In this document: positions 54,681-63,459 of the stretch, one piece after another
How positions within the stretch are numbered: the stretch's first letter is position 1
Layout: each line of letters begins with the position of its first letter
The notes under the pieces: model-generated
What the model was told of the DNA's origin: nothing
Seen by the model: the letters and a program-made list of their open reading frames with translations, nothing else
Database searches by the model: none
Origin: Rhizobium croatiense
GTDB taxonomy: Bacteria; Pseudomonadota; Alphaproteobacteria; Rhizobiales; Rhizobiaceae
NCBI RefSeq assembly: GCF_019793465.1
Contig: NZ_JAILYJ010000015.1
Location: forward strand, 124,001 to 188,000
DNA length: 64,000 nt
Direction: 5' to 3'
Translations under genes and position numbers: made by a program

Positions 54681-56171
54681 ATGTCCCTACTAGCGTCGAT
54701 ATCCGACCTGCCGAAGGCAATCACCCCAAATGATGTGGCCACGCGAACAGGTCCGGCAAATTCTGTCCCGCCGATGGCAAACGCCACGCCGGGCGCGGCG
54801 TTCAGCAAGGGGCGAAGGCTAAATATACCAGTTCCACTCAGGCGCAGGATACCTCGGTTTGCTACGTCGTCATTGTTGGTTGCCGGCGACATCGCGGGTT
54901 ATCTGATAGCCTATTTTCTTCTTCTGCCGTTTCTTCCAAACGGGTCGGAGAACATGGTGCTGGAACGTGCTTTCGCCCTCACAGCCCTGGCAGCGATCAT
55001 CCTCTATGCCTCGAGCGCGCTCTATCCCGGCTATCGGATCCACGATCATGAACATCTGCGCCGCCGCACGACAGCGTCGGGCAAGGTCGCTGTCATCGCA
55101 GCGCTCGGGGCGATCCTTTTACCGGAAGGGACGCGACTGCTGCTTCCCCTCTTTGGGTTTCTCGGCCTCGGGTTGATTGCTCAGCCTGCCATGCATGGGG
55201 TTGCCCGTGGTCTGTCGCGCAGACTTGGTATCTGGGGAGAGCGGGCGGTGATCATCGGGAGCCGCAACCGTATCCCCGCGCTCATCGCGCATTTCAAAGA
55301 CCATTGGCAGTATGGCATTCGGCCGGAATCCTGCTCCCTCGACATTTCGGAACTATCACCCGATGACCGCCCATCGATTGCCTTGATCGCCGATGATACG
55401 GGCTCACACATCGCCGAGTTGGCGACGTTGCGTAAGACGTTCGCTGAAGTCATCCTCCTCTCCGACACGCCAAACGTCAAAGTAGCCGGATTGCGACCGG
55501 CGGAGATCGGCGGCGAGATCGGTGTTCGCTTGGCGAGCAGCGGGGCGGCGGCAAACTCGAACCTGGTGCGTCGCGCCCTCGACCTGGCGATCGCCATCCC
55601 CGCGGTGCTGGTGCTTATGCCCGTCATTCTCATTGCTGCTGCGGCGATCTATGTCATCGATCCGGGGCCGGTTTTCTTCAGGCACGCCAGGGAAGGTTTG
55701 TTTGGCAAGCCGGTTCACGTCCTGAAGCTCAGGACGATGTACAGAGATGCGGAACAACGCCTCGAAGCGTTGTTCCGAGACAATCCAGCCGCACAAGCCG
55801 AATGGTCCACTCACTTCAAGCTTCGGGAGGATCCGCGCGTCTTGCCGGTGATCGGACATCTCCTTCGCGCATCGAGCATCGATGAGCTCCCTCAGCTGGT
55901 GAATATCATTGCGGGGGAAATGGCCTTCGTGGGACCCCGTCCGTTTCCGGAGTATCACCTCTCGGCGATGGATAGCGAATTTCGCGACAAGCGGCGTTCG
56001 GTCATACCGGGCCTGACAGGCCTCTGGCAGATATCCGAACGAAGCGATGCGAACATCGAGCTGCAGCAGCAACTCGACGGGTTCTACATCGATAACCGGT
56101 CCTTGTGGTTCGACTGGCACATCCTTCTCAGCACAATTCCTGCGGTCTTGAAGGGCAAGGGAGCCTGCTGA
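54681..56171 (+). CDS. WbaP-type initiating sugar-phosphate transferase
   Basis: A 496-residue membrane protein. Four helices in the N-terminal part and a CoA-binding-like cytoplasmic domain (RAVIIGSRNRIPALI) precede the C-terminal bacterial sugar transferase domain (about 295-490). That domain has a membrane hairpin after RRALDLAIAIPAVLVL, then KLRTMY, SIDELPQL, FVGPRPFPEY and PGLTGLWQIS. It moves a hexose-1-phosphate from a nucleotide sugar to undecaprenyl phosphate and so starts the repeat unit. The sugar is likely glucose or galactose, as in WbaP/ExoY/PssA relatives, but this cannot be read directly. Confidence 0.92.
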   Translation: MSLLASISDLPKAITPNDVATRTGPANSVPPMANATPGAAFSKGRRLNIPVPLRRRIPRFATSSLLVAGDIAGYLIAYFLLLPFLPNGSENMVLERAFALTALAAIILYASSALYPGYRIHDHEHLRRRTTASGKVAVIAALGAILLPEGTRLLLPLFGFLGLGLIAQPAMHGVARGLSRRLGIWGERAVIIGSRNRIPALIAHFKDHWQYGIRPESCSLDISELSPDDRPSIALIADDTGSHIAELATLRKTFAEVILLSDTPNVKVAGLRPAEIGGEIGVRLASSGAAANSNLVRRALDLAIAIPAVLVLMPVILIAAAAIYVIDPGPVFFRHAREGLFGKPVHVLKLRTMYRDAEQRLEALFRDNPAAQAEWSTHFKLREDPRVLPVIGHLLRASSIDELPQLVNIIAGEMAFVGPRPFPEYHLSAMDSEFRDKRRSVIPGLTGLWQISERSDANIELQQQLDGFYIDNRSLWFDWHILLSTIPAVLKGKGAC

Positions 56172-56216
56172 CCTGTTTCTCGTCCTGCGCGCAATCATCA
56201 ACAATGGAGCACATCA

Positions 56217-57269
56217 ATGCACGGACACAAGCGAGTTTTGGTTACCGGCGGCACCGGATTTCTGGGATCATTCCTGTGCGAAAGGCTTTTGCGAGAGGGC
56301 AACGACGTCCTCTGCGTGGACAACTACTACACCGGTTCGCGCGACAATGTGCTGCATCTTCTTGACGATCCTCGCTTTGAGGTGCTCCGTCATGACATTA
56401 CCTTCCCGCTTTATGTCGAGGTCGACGAGATCTACAACCTCGCCTGTCCGGCATCTCCGGTCCACTATCAGCACGACCCCGTGCAGACGGTGAAGACCAA
56501 TGTGCACGGGGCCATCAATATGCTCGGCCTGGCCAAACGCACCAAGGCGAAGATCTTCCAGGCATCGACGAGCGAGGTTTATGGCGATCCGGCCGTCCAC
56601 CCCCAGCCCGAGGAGTATCGAGGCAGCGTCAATCCCATCGGCCCGCGGGCATGTTATGACGAAGGCAAGCGGTGCGCCGAGACGCTGTTCTTCGACTATC
56701 ATCGTCAATACGGGGTCGAAATCAGGGTGGCGCGGATCTTCAATACCTATGGACCGCGCATGCAGACCAATGACGGCCGCGTCGTCTCCAATTTCATCGT
56801 TCAGGCACTTCAAAACGAGCCGATCACTATCTTCGGCAACGGCACGCAGACGCGCTCATTCTGCTATGTAGACGATCTGATCGAGGGCTTCATCCGCCTG
56901 ATGGGTGCGCCCGCCGGTGTTACCGGTCCGATCAATCTCGGTAACCCGGGAGAATTCCAGGTCCGGGAACTGGCCGAAATGGTCATCGAGATGACGGGAT
57001 CGAAATCAAGCATCGTTTACAATCCATTGCCGATCGACGATCCGACGCAGCGCAAGCCCGACATTTCCCGCGCAACGCAGGACCTCGGCTGGCAGCCGAC
57101 GGTGAATCTGCGTGAAGGTCTTGAAAAAACGATTGCATATTTCGAGTGGAAGCTTTCAGGCGGAGGCAAGAGCATGGCCGGCGCCCGGGCCTCGCGAACG
57201 GGTTACGCCCATCTGACTACCCCAGCCGTCGGCCTTCCTGTTCAGGAAGCCGCAGCAATCCGGCCATGA
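56217..57269 (+). CDS. UDP-glucuronate decarboxylase (UDP-xylose synthase)
   Basis: A 350-residue SDR enzyme: [12 protein letters not shown] at the N-terminus, [23 protein letters not shown] with the key Glu, [10 protein letters not shown] (catalytic Tyr and Lys) and [12 protein letters not shown]. These are diagnostic of UXS enzymes, which oxidise and decarboxylate UDP-glucuronate to UDP-xylose. A C-terminal tail of about 35 residues extends beyond the usual end. Xylose, or arabinose after epimerisation, is therefore a likely component of the polymer. It lies 45 bp after the initiating-transferase gene. Confidence 0.93.
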   Translation: MHGHKRVLVTGGTGFLGSFLCERLLREGNDVLCVDNYYTGSRDNVLHLLDDPRFEVLRHDITFPLYVEVDEIYNLACPASPVHYQHDPVQTVKTNVHGAINMLGLAKRTKAKIFQASTSEVYGDPAVHPQPEEYRGSVNPIGPRACYDEGKRCAETLFFDYHRQYGVEIRVARIFNTYGPRMQTNDGRVVSNFIVQALQNEPITIFGNGTQTRSFCYVDDLIEGFIRLMGAPAGVTGPINLGNPGEFQVRELAEMVIEMTGSKSSIVYNPLPIDDPTQRKPDISRATQDLGWQPTVNLREGLEKTIAYFEWKLSGGGKSMAGARASRTGYAHLTTPAVGLPVQEAAAIRP

Positions 57270-57326
57270 ACGGCAACGTCGATCATTATAAGGCGATGCT
57301 CTCTTTCGATGGGATGTGCCGGAAAC

Positions 57327-58316
57327 ATGAATGTGCGTAGCGTACCAACAGGAGTCGCCCCTGCGGGCACAAAACAGCGGTTGGGCCCCATCGTCTTTGC
57401 GGTCGATGCGGCCTACGCCGTCCCTTTGGCGACCGCTCTTAGATCGGTCGCCGAGAATAACCAGAGCGCATGGCCCCTGGACATCCATGTCATTCATGAG
57501 GGCATAGGCGAAGAAACAAAGCGACTGATCTTTGAATCTCTACCGGCAAGTTCTGCCGTCATTCAGTGGCATCCCATCGCCACATTGTCCTTCGCAAGCG
57601 GATTTTCCACTCGCCCCGGCGTTTCCAGGATGACTTTTGCAAGGATCCTTCTGCCGCAGTTCCTTCCGCAGACCTGCGACCGGGCTCTGTATCTGGATGG
57701 CGACATCCTGGTGCTGACTGCGCTCGAACAGTTATGGAATACCGACCTCGGCGACGCAGTGATCGGCGCGGTACCCGACTACTGGCTGGATAGTGCTGCG
57801 CGCAACGGACCAGGTGCAACAGGGGGCGCTCGGGTCAAACGGTATTTCAACGCCGGCATTCTACTTATCGACGTTGCAAAATGGCGAAACGAGCGAATAT
57901 CGGAACGATCGCTGGATTATCTTGAGCGCTTTCCGACGACGGAATATTCCGACCAAGACGCTCTCAACGTTGCCTGCGACGGAAAGTGGAAGATCCTGGA
58001 CCGGGCGTGGAATTTTCAGTTCGAGCCAATGCAGGCCATCGCCGGCATCGCGCTCGAGCAGAAGCCCGCCATCGTTCATTTCGTGACCAATGTGAAGCCT
58101 TGGAAAACAGGAAGTTTGAGCCCGAACGTCGCCTTTTACGACACGTTTCGGTCCCGGACCCGTTTTGCCCTTACACGTTGGGGGCGCCTTCAGAGCGGTT
58201 TGAAACGTGCAGGCTCCCGGCTGCATGCCCGATCCGCCCTGTTGAGAGCTGCATGGTCCTACTCGAAAGCGGCTGTGCGGACGCACGCCTCAACGTCCGT
58301 GCATAAAGCAAAGTGA
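57327..58316 (+). CDS. Glycosyltransferase family 8
   Basis: A 329-residue retaining GT-A enzyme. IVFAVDAAYAVPLATALRSV, then RILLPQFLP, the metal-binding DGD in LYLDGDILV (near residue 124), RYFNAGILLIDVAKWR, and YSDQDALNVACDGKW are standard for GT8 (LgtC/glycogenin type). The C-terminal HFVTNVKPWKTG binds UDP. The ATG at 57327 has GGAAAC before it; an ATG at 57309 is also possible. UDP-xylose made by the upstream gene product is one plausible donor, but galactose or glucose are equally usual. Confidence 0.9.
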   Translation: MNVRSVPTGVAPAGTKQRLGPIVFAVDAAYAVPLATALRSVAENNQSAWPLDIHVIHEGIGEETKRLIFESLPASSAVIQWHPIATLSFASGFSTRPGVSRMTFARILLPQFLPQTCDRALYLDGDILVLTALEQLWNTDLGDAVIGAVPDYWLDSAARNGPGATGGARVKRYFNAGILLIDVAKWRNERISERSLDYLERFPTTEYSDQDALNVACDGKWKILDRAWNFQFEPMQAIAGIALEQKPAIVHFVTNVKPWKTGSLSPNVAFYDTFRSRTRFALTRWGRLQSGLKRAGSRLHARSALLRAAWSYSKAAVRTHASTSVHKAK

Positions 58317-58346
58317 AGCCGAAAGACAGCCTGCGGAGGAACAAGC

Positions 58347-59339
58347 GTGCTACGCGTTGATGTCGTCATTCCCTGCTACAACTACGCTCATTTCCTAGAG
58401 GAATGTGTTGAAACTGTTCTTACCCAAGCGGGCGTCGATGTGCGTGTACTTATTCTGGATGACTGCTCGCCAGACAATACGCCGGAAGTCGGAATCGCTC
58501 TGGCATCCCGGGACAGCCGGGTCGCCTATCGGCGGCACACGGCAAATAAGGGCCACATCGCCACCTACAACGAGGGAATCGAGTGGGCAGGCGGCGATTT
58601 ATTCCTGCTTCTCTCCGCGGACGACTATCTCTTGCCGGGTGCGCTCGGCCGCGCTTCGGAACTGATGCGCGATCGTCCGGATGTCGGGTTTACGTTCGGC
58701 AACGCCCTCATTGCCGAGCCGAGTGGCGCCATAACCAAGCGCGTCGATCCTCTCGGCTCCCACGGCGTGCCCGCGACGCAGGTCTTTTCCGGTCCGCAAT
58801 TCATGCGGTTGAGCGGAGCGAACAACCTAGTGCCGACACCGACCGCCGTCGTAAGAACGACGCTGCAAAAACAGGTCGGCGGCTATAATAAGGAACTGCC
58901 GCATGCCGGTGACATGGAGATGTGGCTGCGGCTCGCATCACATGCCGGGGTGGGTTACATCAACAAAGATCAAGCAGTGTACCGCAGACATGCTTCAAAC
59001 ATGTCGCTGCAATACTATGGACAAACTATCCTTCCCGATCTCCGGCAAAGACAACAGGCTTTTGATATTCTGTTTCGCCAAGGCGCCGATAGCCTCAGGC
59101 AAGATGAGAAATTAAGACGTTTTCTTGCCAGAGATCTCGGAAAACACGCGCTTCGGCAGGCCGGCCTGGCATTCAACAATTTCGATGTTGCCACAGCCGC
59201 GGCTATTCAACGCTTTGCTCTCGAGGTTTGCCCCGAAGTCAGAAATTCATTGCCCTGGGTCAAGTTGGTCTGCAAGCGGGCAATCGGGCCGAAGTATTGG
59301 TACGCCTTGAATTCTATCGGGCGACGAGTTGGAGGATGA
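58347..59339 (+). CDS. Glycosyltransferase family 2
   Basis: A 330-residue GT-A enzyme with a GTG start preceded by CGGAGGAACA. DVVIPCYNYAHFLEECVETV, LILDDCSPDN and the metal-site LSADDYLLPG (about residues 89-98) define GT2. HAGDMEMWLRLA is the acceptor-side motif with the catalytic Asp. No membrane helix is apparent. It is last in the rightward polysaccharide arm and converges on the LuxR-type gene across a strong hairpin. Confidence 0.9.
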   Translation: MLRVDVVIPCYNYAHFLEECVETVLTQAGVDVRVLILDDCSPDNTPEVGIALASRDSRVAYRRHTANKGHIATYNEGIEWAGGDLFLLLSADDYLLPGALGRASELMRDRPDVGFTFGNALIAEPSGAITKRVDPLGSHGVPATQVFSGPQFMRLSGANNLVPTPTAVVRTTLQKQVGGYNKELPHAGDMEMWLRLASHAGVGYINKDQAVYRRHASNMSLQYYGQTILPDLRQRQQAFDILFRQGADSLRQDEKLRRFLARDLGKHALRQAGLAFNNFDVATAAAIQRFALEVCPEVRNSLPWVKLVCKRAIGPKYWYALNSIGRRVGG

Positions 59340-59403
59340 GCAGGCCGGGGGCAACTGCGCCGAGAGTGCAGGAAGCGAGATCAACGGGTCCTCGTAACAC
59401 AAA

Positions 59404-59431
59404 ACCCGGTGACGCATGCGCGTCACCGGGT
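59404..59431 (-). terminator. Strong hairpin between the GT2 and LuxR-type genes
   Basis: ACCCGGTGACGC (59404-59415) pairs perfectly with GCGTCACCGGGT (59420-59431), 12 bp with a 4-base loop. On the minus strand it is followed by TTTTGTG, which fits a terminator of the leftward LuxR-type gene; it may also stop the GT2 transcript. Confidence 0.8.
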
Positions 59432-59483
59432 GAGTTGGGCAGGAACAGCTTGCAAGTTACGAAGATATTCCCCGCTGCTGGTA

Positions 59484-60260
59484 TCAGCATAACGTCTTTG
59501 CGCTCATGCCGGAAATACCATCGTGGAACAAGTCGTTGAGCTTGAACACAACTTCCGTCCTGTTGGTTGCCTTGACCTTTTTCATGATGTTGCGGACATG
59601 CACCTTGACGGTGCTTTCTCGCAGATTGAGCTCATAGGCAATGATCTTGTTCGCCTTGCCGCGCCGCAGGGCCGCGACGACTTCGGCCTGGCGATCTGTG
59701 AATATCCCAGCCAGCGGCTGGGCTGTCGAGCTGCTCGACTGCAGCAGGTGACGCATGGCGAACAGCGCGCTTGCGGGCACAAAAAGTCCACCTGCTACCG
59801 ATAGCGCGATCAGTTCCATGCAAACGCTAATGCTGACGGAGGCCGGTATGTAGCCTTTGGCTCCGCAGTCGATCGCCCTGACGATCTGGGCGAAATCGTC
59901 ACTATCAGACAGTATGATGACCGGCGTCGAGACGAATTCGGAGGAAAGGCTCTTGATCTGCTCCGAAACGGCAGGCTCGTCGACCATCTTGCCGCCGACA
60001 TTCAAGAGGATCGCCGAAAGCGGAGGATATTCTTCGCGCTTCTGCTTCCACTCCTCAATCGAGCCGAACGCCAGAATCTGGAAGTCTTCCGTGTGGGCGG
60101 CCATGCATTGCGCAAGGCAATGCCGATCAAGTTCCCTCCTGTCGAGAATGACAAGGGAGTGCTTCGGACTTCCCGGTCGGACAAGCGCCGTCGAACCATT
60201 TTCTATCTCTAGGGGAAGTGTTATATTTTCCTGCCTGTGGTTTATGTTTATTGAATCCAA
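59484..60260 (-). CDS. LuxR/NarL-type regulator with degenerate receiver domain
   Basis: A 258-residue protein. The receiver-like part (about 34-160) lacks the phosphorylation site: the strand that normally ends in Asp reads AILLNVGG (Asn 87), the second acidic pocket residue is Arg (LDRRELDR), and the conserved Lys position reads GYIPAS. The C-terminal helix-turn-helix (about 185-248) is intact: FTDRQAEVVAALRRGKANKIIAYELNL, then ESTVKVHVRNIMKKV. It is therefore probably not controlled by phosphorylation. It lies beside two polysaccharide loci and below a long AT-rich control region with an 18-bp dyad, so it may regulate surface polymers. That role is inferred from position. Confidence 0.85.
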   Translation of the reverse strand: MDSININHRQENITLPLEIENGSTALVRPGSPKHSLVILDRRELDRHCLAQCMAAHTEDFQILAFGSIEEWKQKREEYPPLSAILLNVGGKMVDEPAVSEQIKSLSSEFVSTPVIILSDSDDFAQIVRAIDCGAKGYIPASVSISVCMELIALSVAGGLFVPASALFAMRHLLQSSSSTAQPLAGIFTDRQAEVVAALRRGKANKIIAYELNLRESTVKVHVRNIMKKVKATNRTEVVFKLNDLFHDGISGMSAKTLC

Positions 60261-60818
60261 CGCCTTATCCTCCTAGTCTTTTTCCACGCGGTACACAAAG
60301 TCGAACATCTAACTCCCCTCGCAGAAAGGAGAGTTTGATTAACAAAAGTGTTAATTTATTACCACAGTTCTGGGGTTGTTACACTAATTAATAGTGGTTA
60401 CGCCTGCACCTTTGTTCCATGATTGGCTATCAATAGATCAACTTTTGAAACTGATCAATATATTTCTAAGCAATTTGCATGGCGGTTTATGACATTACTA
60501 TATATATTCAGTGACGCTCGCCAAAGATAGGCAATCAATGCCCGGTGTTTGATGAGGGGCAGGATCGACCGCTGGCTGATGGCCGCTGCTGTCGAGCGAT
60601 GGCCATAGACGTTCGCGAGCCTCGTCATCCGATTTTCGTAAGCATATACGCCTTTTGGTGAATAAGCTTCGACGTATTGTTTCTTTACTAAGAGGGCGAA
60701 AACAATTCTCTTTGGAGGCAGAGAAGTATTTGCTCTGTTGAAATGAAATCTTGCGCATTCATACGATTGTGACCGGTTTCAGCCAGATCAGGGCCTGTTT
60801 GAGTGGGGGCGAGCCGGG
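60261..60818. other. AT-rich 558-bp control region between divergent genes, with two dyads
   Basis: This is one of the most AT-rich stretches of the window. ATTAACA-AAAG-TGTTAAT (60338-60355) is a perfect dyad 78 bp before the LuxR-type start. CACTA-ATTAA-TAGTG (60382-60396) is a second. TGATCAA-type words occur around 60436-60460. A minus-strand frame of 57 codons (60455-60628) contains ISQRSILPLIKHRALIAYLW but has no ribosome site, so I leave it uncalled. The region looks like a target for nucleoid-type or LuxR-type regulators. Confidence 0.5.
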
Positions 60819-61325
60819 ATGATCGCATCGAACGTCAAGCTGGATGACAGCTGCGTTATTCACCATCGAGATCTTGTGAATCTCTACGGCTGCACGATTG
60901 GCGCTGGAACGCGCATCGGCACCTTCGTTGAAATCCAGAAGAACGTCACCGTCGGAAAAGATTGCAAGATCTCCAGCCATTCCTTCCTCTGCGAAGGCGT
61001 GACGCTGGAGGACGGCGTTTTTATCGGCCACGGCGTGATGTTCACCAATGACACCTACCCGCGTGCCGTCAATGCGGACGGCAGCCTGCAGACCGAAGCC
61101 GACTGGGTTGTCATTCCCACGCTGGTCAAGCGCCACGCGTCAATCGGCAGCAACGCCACCATTCTGCCTGGCGTGACCATCGGAGAGGCCGCCCAAGTCG
61201 GCGCCGGCGCTGTTGTAACGAAGGACGTGCCTGACGGCGCAATAGTTGCCGGCGTTCCGGCCAGGATCACCGGTCACGTGCATGACCGGTCAGTAAACAT
61301 GCAAGCGTTTGGAGGAATGCGATGA
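60819..61325 (+). CDS. Hexapeptide-repeat N-acetyltransferase (WbpD/WlbB-like)
   Basis: A 168-residue left-handed beta-helix protein built of hexapeptide repeats (IGAGTRIGTFVEI, VTVGKDCKI, VTIGEAAQVGAGAVVT), with the acetyl-CoA-site GHGVMFTNDTYPRA. The ending AIVAGVPARI is standard. Together with the two following genes (ATGA overlaps) it resembles the WbpD-WbpB-WbpE set, in which this enzyme acetylates the 3-amino group of a UDP-sugar. It is the first gene of the operon, downstream of the AT-rich control region. Confidence 0.88.
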   Translation: MIASNVKLDDSCVIHHRDLVNLYGCTIGAGTRIGTFVEIQKNVTVGKDCKISSHSFLCEGVTLEDGVFIGHGVMFTNDTYPRAVNADGSLQTEADWVVIPTLVKRHASIGSNATILPGVTIGEAAQVGAGAVVTKDVPDGAIVAGVPARITGHVHDRSVNMQAFGGMR

Positions 61326-62359
61326 TCGGCATTGCTGTTGTTGGATATGGGTATTGGGGCCCGAACCTGGTTCGCAATATTTCGGAGGCGGGCGGCGCGC
61401 AGCTCATTTCAGTCTGCGATCTCAATGTCGAACGGCTGGCGGCGGTGAAGAGCCGCTATCCAGCAGTGACGATCACCGACAAGTTCGAAGAAGTCCTGCG
61501 CGATCCGAGAGTGGATGCGATCGCCATCGCGACGCCGGTCTCCACCCATTTCAAGCTGGCAATGCAGGCTATGATGGCCGGAAAGCATGTCTTCGTCGAA
61601 AAGCCGATGGCATCGACGACGGAGGAAGCCTCGCGAATGGTCGAAGAAGCAGCGCGGCGACGCCTCGTGCTCGCCGTCGATCATACCTTCGTCCACACCG
61701 GCGCCGTCCGCAAAATGCGCGAACTGGTCGAAAGCGGCTTGGGCGACATGTATTACTATGACTCGGTTCGCGTTAATCTGGGGCTGTTCCAGCATGATGT
61801 CAGCGTCATCTGGGATCTCGCCGTGCACGACCTGTCCATCCTGGACCATGTCCTGCAGGAAAGGCCGGTCGCGGTTTCCGCGACGGGAATGAGCCATGTC
61901 CTCGGCGAACCGGAGAACATCGCCTATCTGACGCTCTTCTTCGAAAGCAAGCTCATCGCCCACATCCACGTCAATTGGCTGGCGCCGGTCAAGGTGCGCC
62001 GCACGCTGATCGGCGGCAGCAATAAGATGATCGTCTATGACGATCTGGAGCCCAGCGAGAAGATCAAGGTCTACGACAAGGGCATCACCATGTGCCCCAA
62101 CTCTGATGCATATGGCGAGAAGGTCCATCAGATGCTGGTGGGATACCGTAGCGGCGACATGTGGGCGCCGAAGCTCGATATGACAGAGGCGTTGAAACGC
62201 GAGCTGGATCAGTTCGTCGATTGCATCGAGCAGAATTCGCGGCCGATCACGGATGGCCAGGCAGGCCTGCGTGTGGTTCGCATCCTTGAAGCCGCAAGCC
62301 GGTCGCTCGCTCAGCGCGGTCGTATCATCGAGCTCGAAGAGGCGAGGCTTATTGCATGA
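61322..62359 (+). CDS. Gfo/Idh/MocA-family sugar oxidoreductase (WbpB/WlbA-like)
   Basis: A 345-residue NAD-dependent dehydrogenase. The N-terminal Rossmann fold has VVGYGYWGPNLVRN, then CDLNVERL and the diagnostic EKPMA (about 93-97). The C-terminal alpha/beta domain carries the catalytic-type DLAVHDLSIL. The GYGYWGPNLVRN variant is typical of enzymes in 3-amino-sugar pathways, which oxidise C3 of a UDP-amino-sugar acid before transamination. It overlaps the acetyltransferase gene and the DegT gene by four bases each. Confidence 0.88.
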   Translation: MIGIAVVGYGYWGPNLVRNISEAGGAQLISVCDLNVERLAAVKSRYPAVTITDKFEEVLRDPRVDAIAIATPVSTHFKLAMQAMMAGKHVFVEKPMASTTEEASRMVEEAARRRLVLAVDHTFVHTGAVRKMRELVESGLGDMYYYDSVRVNLGLFQHDVSVIWDLAVHDLSILDHVLQERPVAVSATGMSHVLGEPENIAYLTLFFESKLIAHIHVNWLAPVKVRRTLIGGSNKMIVYDDLEPSEKIKVYDKGITMCPNSDAYGEKVHQMLVGYRSGDMWAPKLDMTEALKRELDQFVDCIEQNSRPITDGQAGLRVVRILEAASRSLAQRGRIIELEEARLIA

Positions 62360-63459
62360 TCCCGTTCCTGGACCTCAAGGCACAATATAACTCCATCAAG
62401 AGCGAAATCGACGCCGCCGTGCTCGGCGTCCTGGCCTCGGGGCAATACATACTGGGCGAGGAGGTCGCCCGCCTCGAGCAGGAATTCGCGGACTATTGCA
62501 ACGTCAAACATGCGATAGCGGTCAACACCGGGACCAGCGCCCTGCATCTGTCGCTTCTTGCGGCTGGCGTCGGCCCCGGCGATGAAGTCATCACCGTGCC
62601 ATTTACCTTCGTCGCGACCGTTTCGGCGATCTGCTACACAGGCGCACGGCCGGTATTCGTCGATGTCGAGCCCGTCACGCTGACGATGGATCCGGCTCAG
62701 CTCGAGGCAAAGATCACACCCCGCACCAAGGCCATCGTTCCCGTCCATCTCTACGGGCAGATGGCCGATATGGATGCGATCCAAGCGATTGCCGACCACT
62801 ACCGGATACCGGTTATCGAGGACGCCTGCCAGGCTCATGGAGCGCAATACAAAGGTGCGCGCGCCGGCAGCCTCGGCACGTCCGGCTGCTTCAGCTTCTA
62901 CCCGGGTAAAAACCTCGGCGCCTGCGGCGAGGGGGGGATCGTCGTGACCAACCGCGACGACCAGGCCAAAACAATGCGCATGCTGCGCGACTGGGGCCAG
63001 GAGCAGCGCTATCACCATCTGCTGAAGGGCTTCAACTACCGCATGGACGCCATTCAGGGCGCGATCCTGCGCATCAAGCTGCGGCATCTTGAGGCCTGGA
63101 CCGAGGCGCGCCGCGCCCATGCGGGCCGCTACTCGTCGCTGCTTGGGCGATCGGGGCATTTGACGACGCCGGTCGAGAAAGCCGGCCGGCGCCACGTCTA
63201 CCACGTCTATGCCATCAGAAGCCGCGATCGCGACAAACTTCAGCGCGTGCTGAGCGCGGAGGGCATTCAGTCCGGGCTGCACTATCCGATCCCCGTACAT
63301 CTGCAGCAGGCCCATGCCGACCTCGGTTACCGGGTCGGAGATTTCCCCGTCTCGGAGGCCGCCGCAAAAGAGGTTCTATCGCTGCCGATCTATCCTGAGA
63401 TGCCCGCGCGGCATGTCGATCAGGTGGCAGCTGCGTTGGAAGACGCCTATGTCAGCTAA
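62356..63459 (+). CDS. DegT/DnrJ/EryC1-family sugar aminotransferase (WbpE-like)
   Basis: A 367-residue PLP enzyme: IPFLDLKAQYNSIK, GTSALHLSLLAAGVGPGDEVI, EDACQAHGA, and the PLP lysine in SFYPGKNLGACGEGG (about residue 190). GFNYRMDAIQGAIL and the C-terminal HYPIPVHLQ are standard. It transfers an amino group to a keto-sugar nucleotide. With the preceding dehydrogenase and acetyltransferase it would give a 3-acetamido-3-deoxy sugar, such as UDP-GlcNAc3NAcA. The UDP-GlcNAc 6-dehydrogenase that would start that path is not in the window. Confidence 0.92.
   Translation: MIPFLDLKAQYNSIKSEIDAAVLGVLASGQYILGEEVARLEQEFADYCNVKHAIAVNTGTSALHLSLLAAGVGPGDEVITVPFTFVATVSAICYTGARPVFVDVEPVTLTMDPAQLEAKITPRTKAIVPVHLYGQMADMDAIQAIADHYRIPVIEDACQAHGAQYKGARAGSLGTSGCFSFYPGKNLGACGEGGIVVTNRDDQAKTMRMLRDWGQEQRYHHLLKGFNYRMDAIQGAILRIKLRHLEAWTEARRAHAGRYSSLLGRSGHLTTPVEKAGRRHVYHVYAIRSRDRDKLQRVLSAEGIQSGLHYPIPVHLQQAHADLGYRVGDFPVSEAAAKEVLSLPIYPEMPARHVDQVAAALEDAYVS

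Noticed and set aside
60455-60628. Minus-strand frame of 57 codons in the AT-rich control region
   Set aside because: It has a hydrophobic/basic stretch but lacks a ribosome site and lies in regulatory DNA; evidence is too weak for a gene call.
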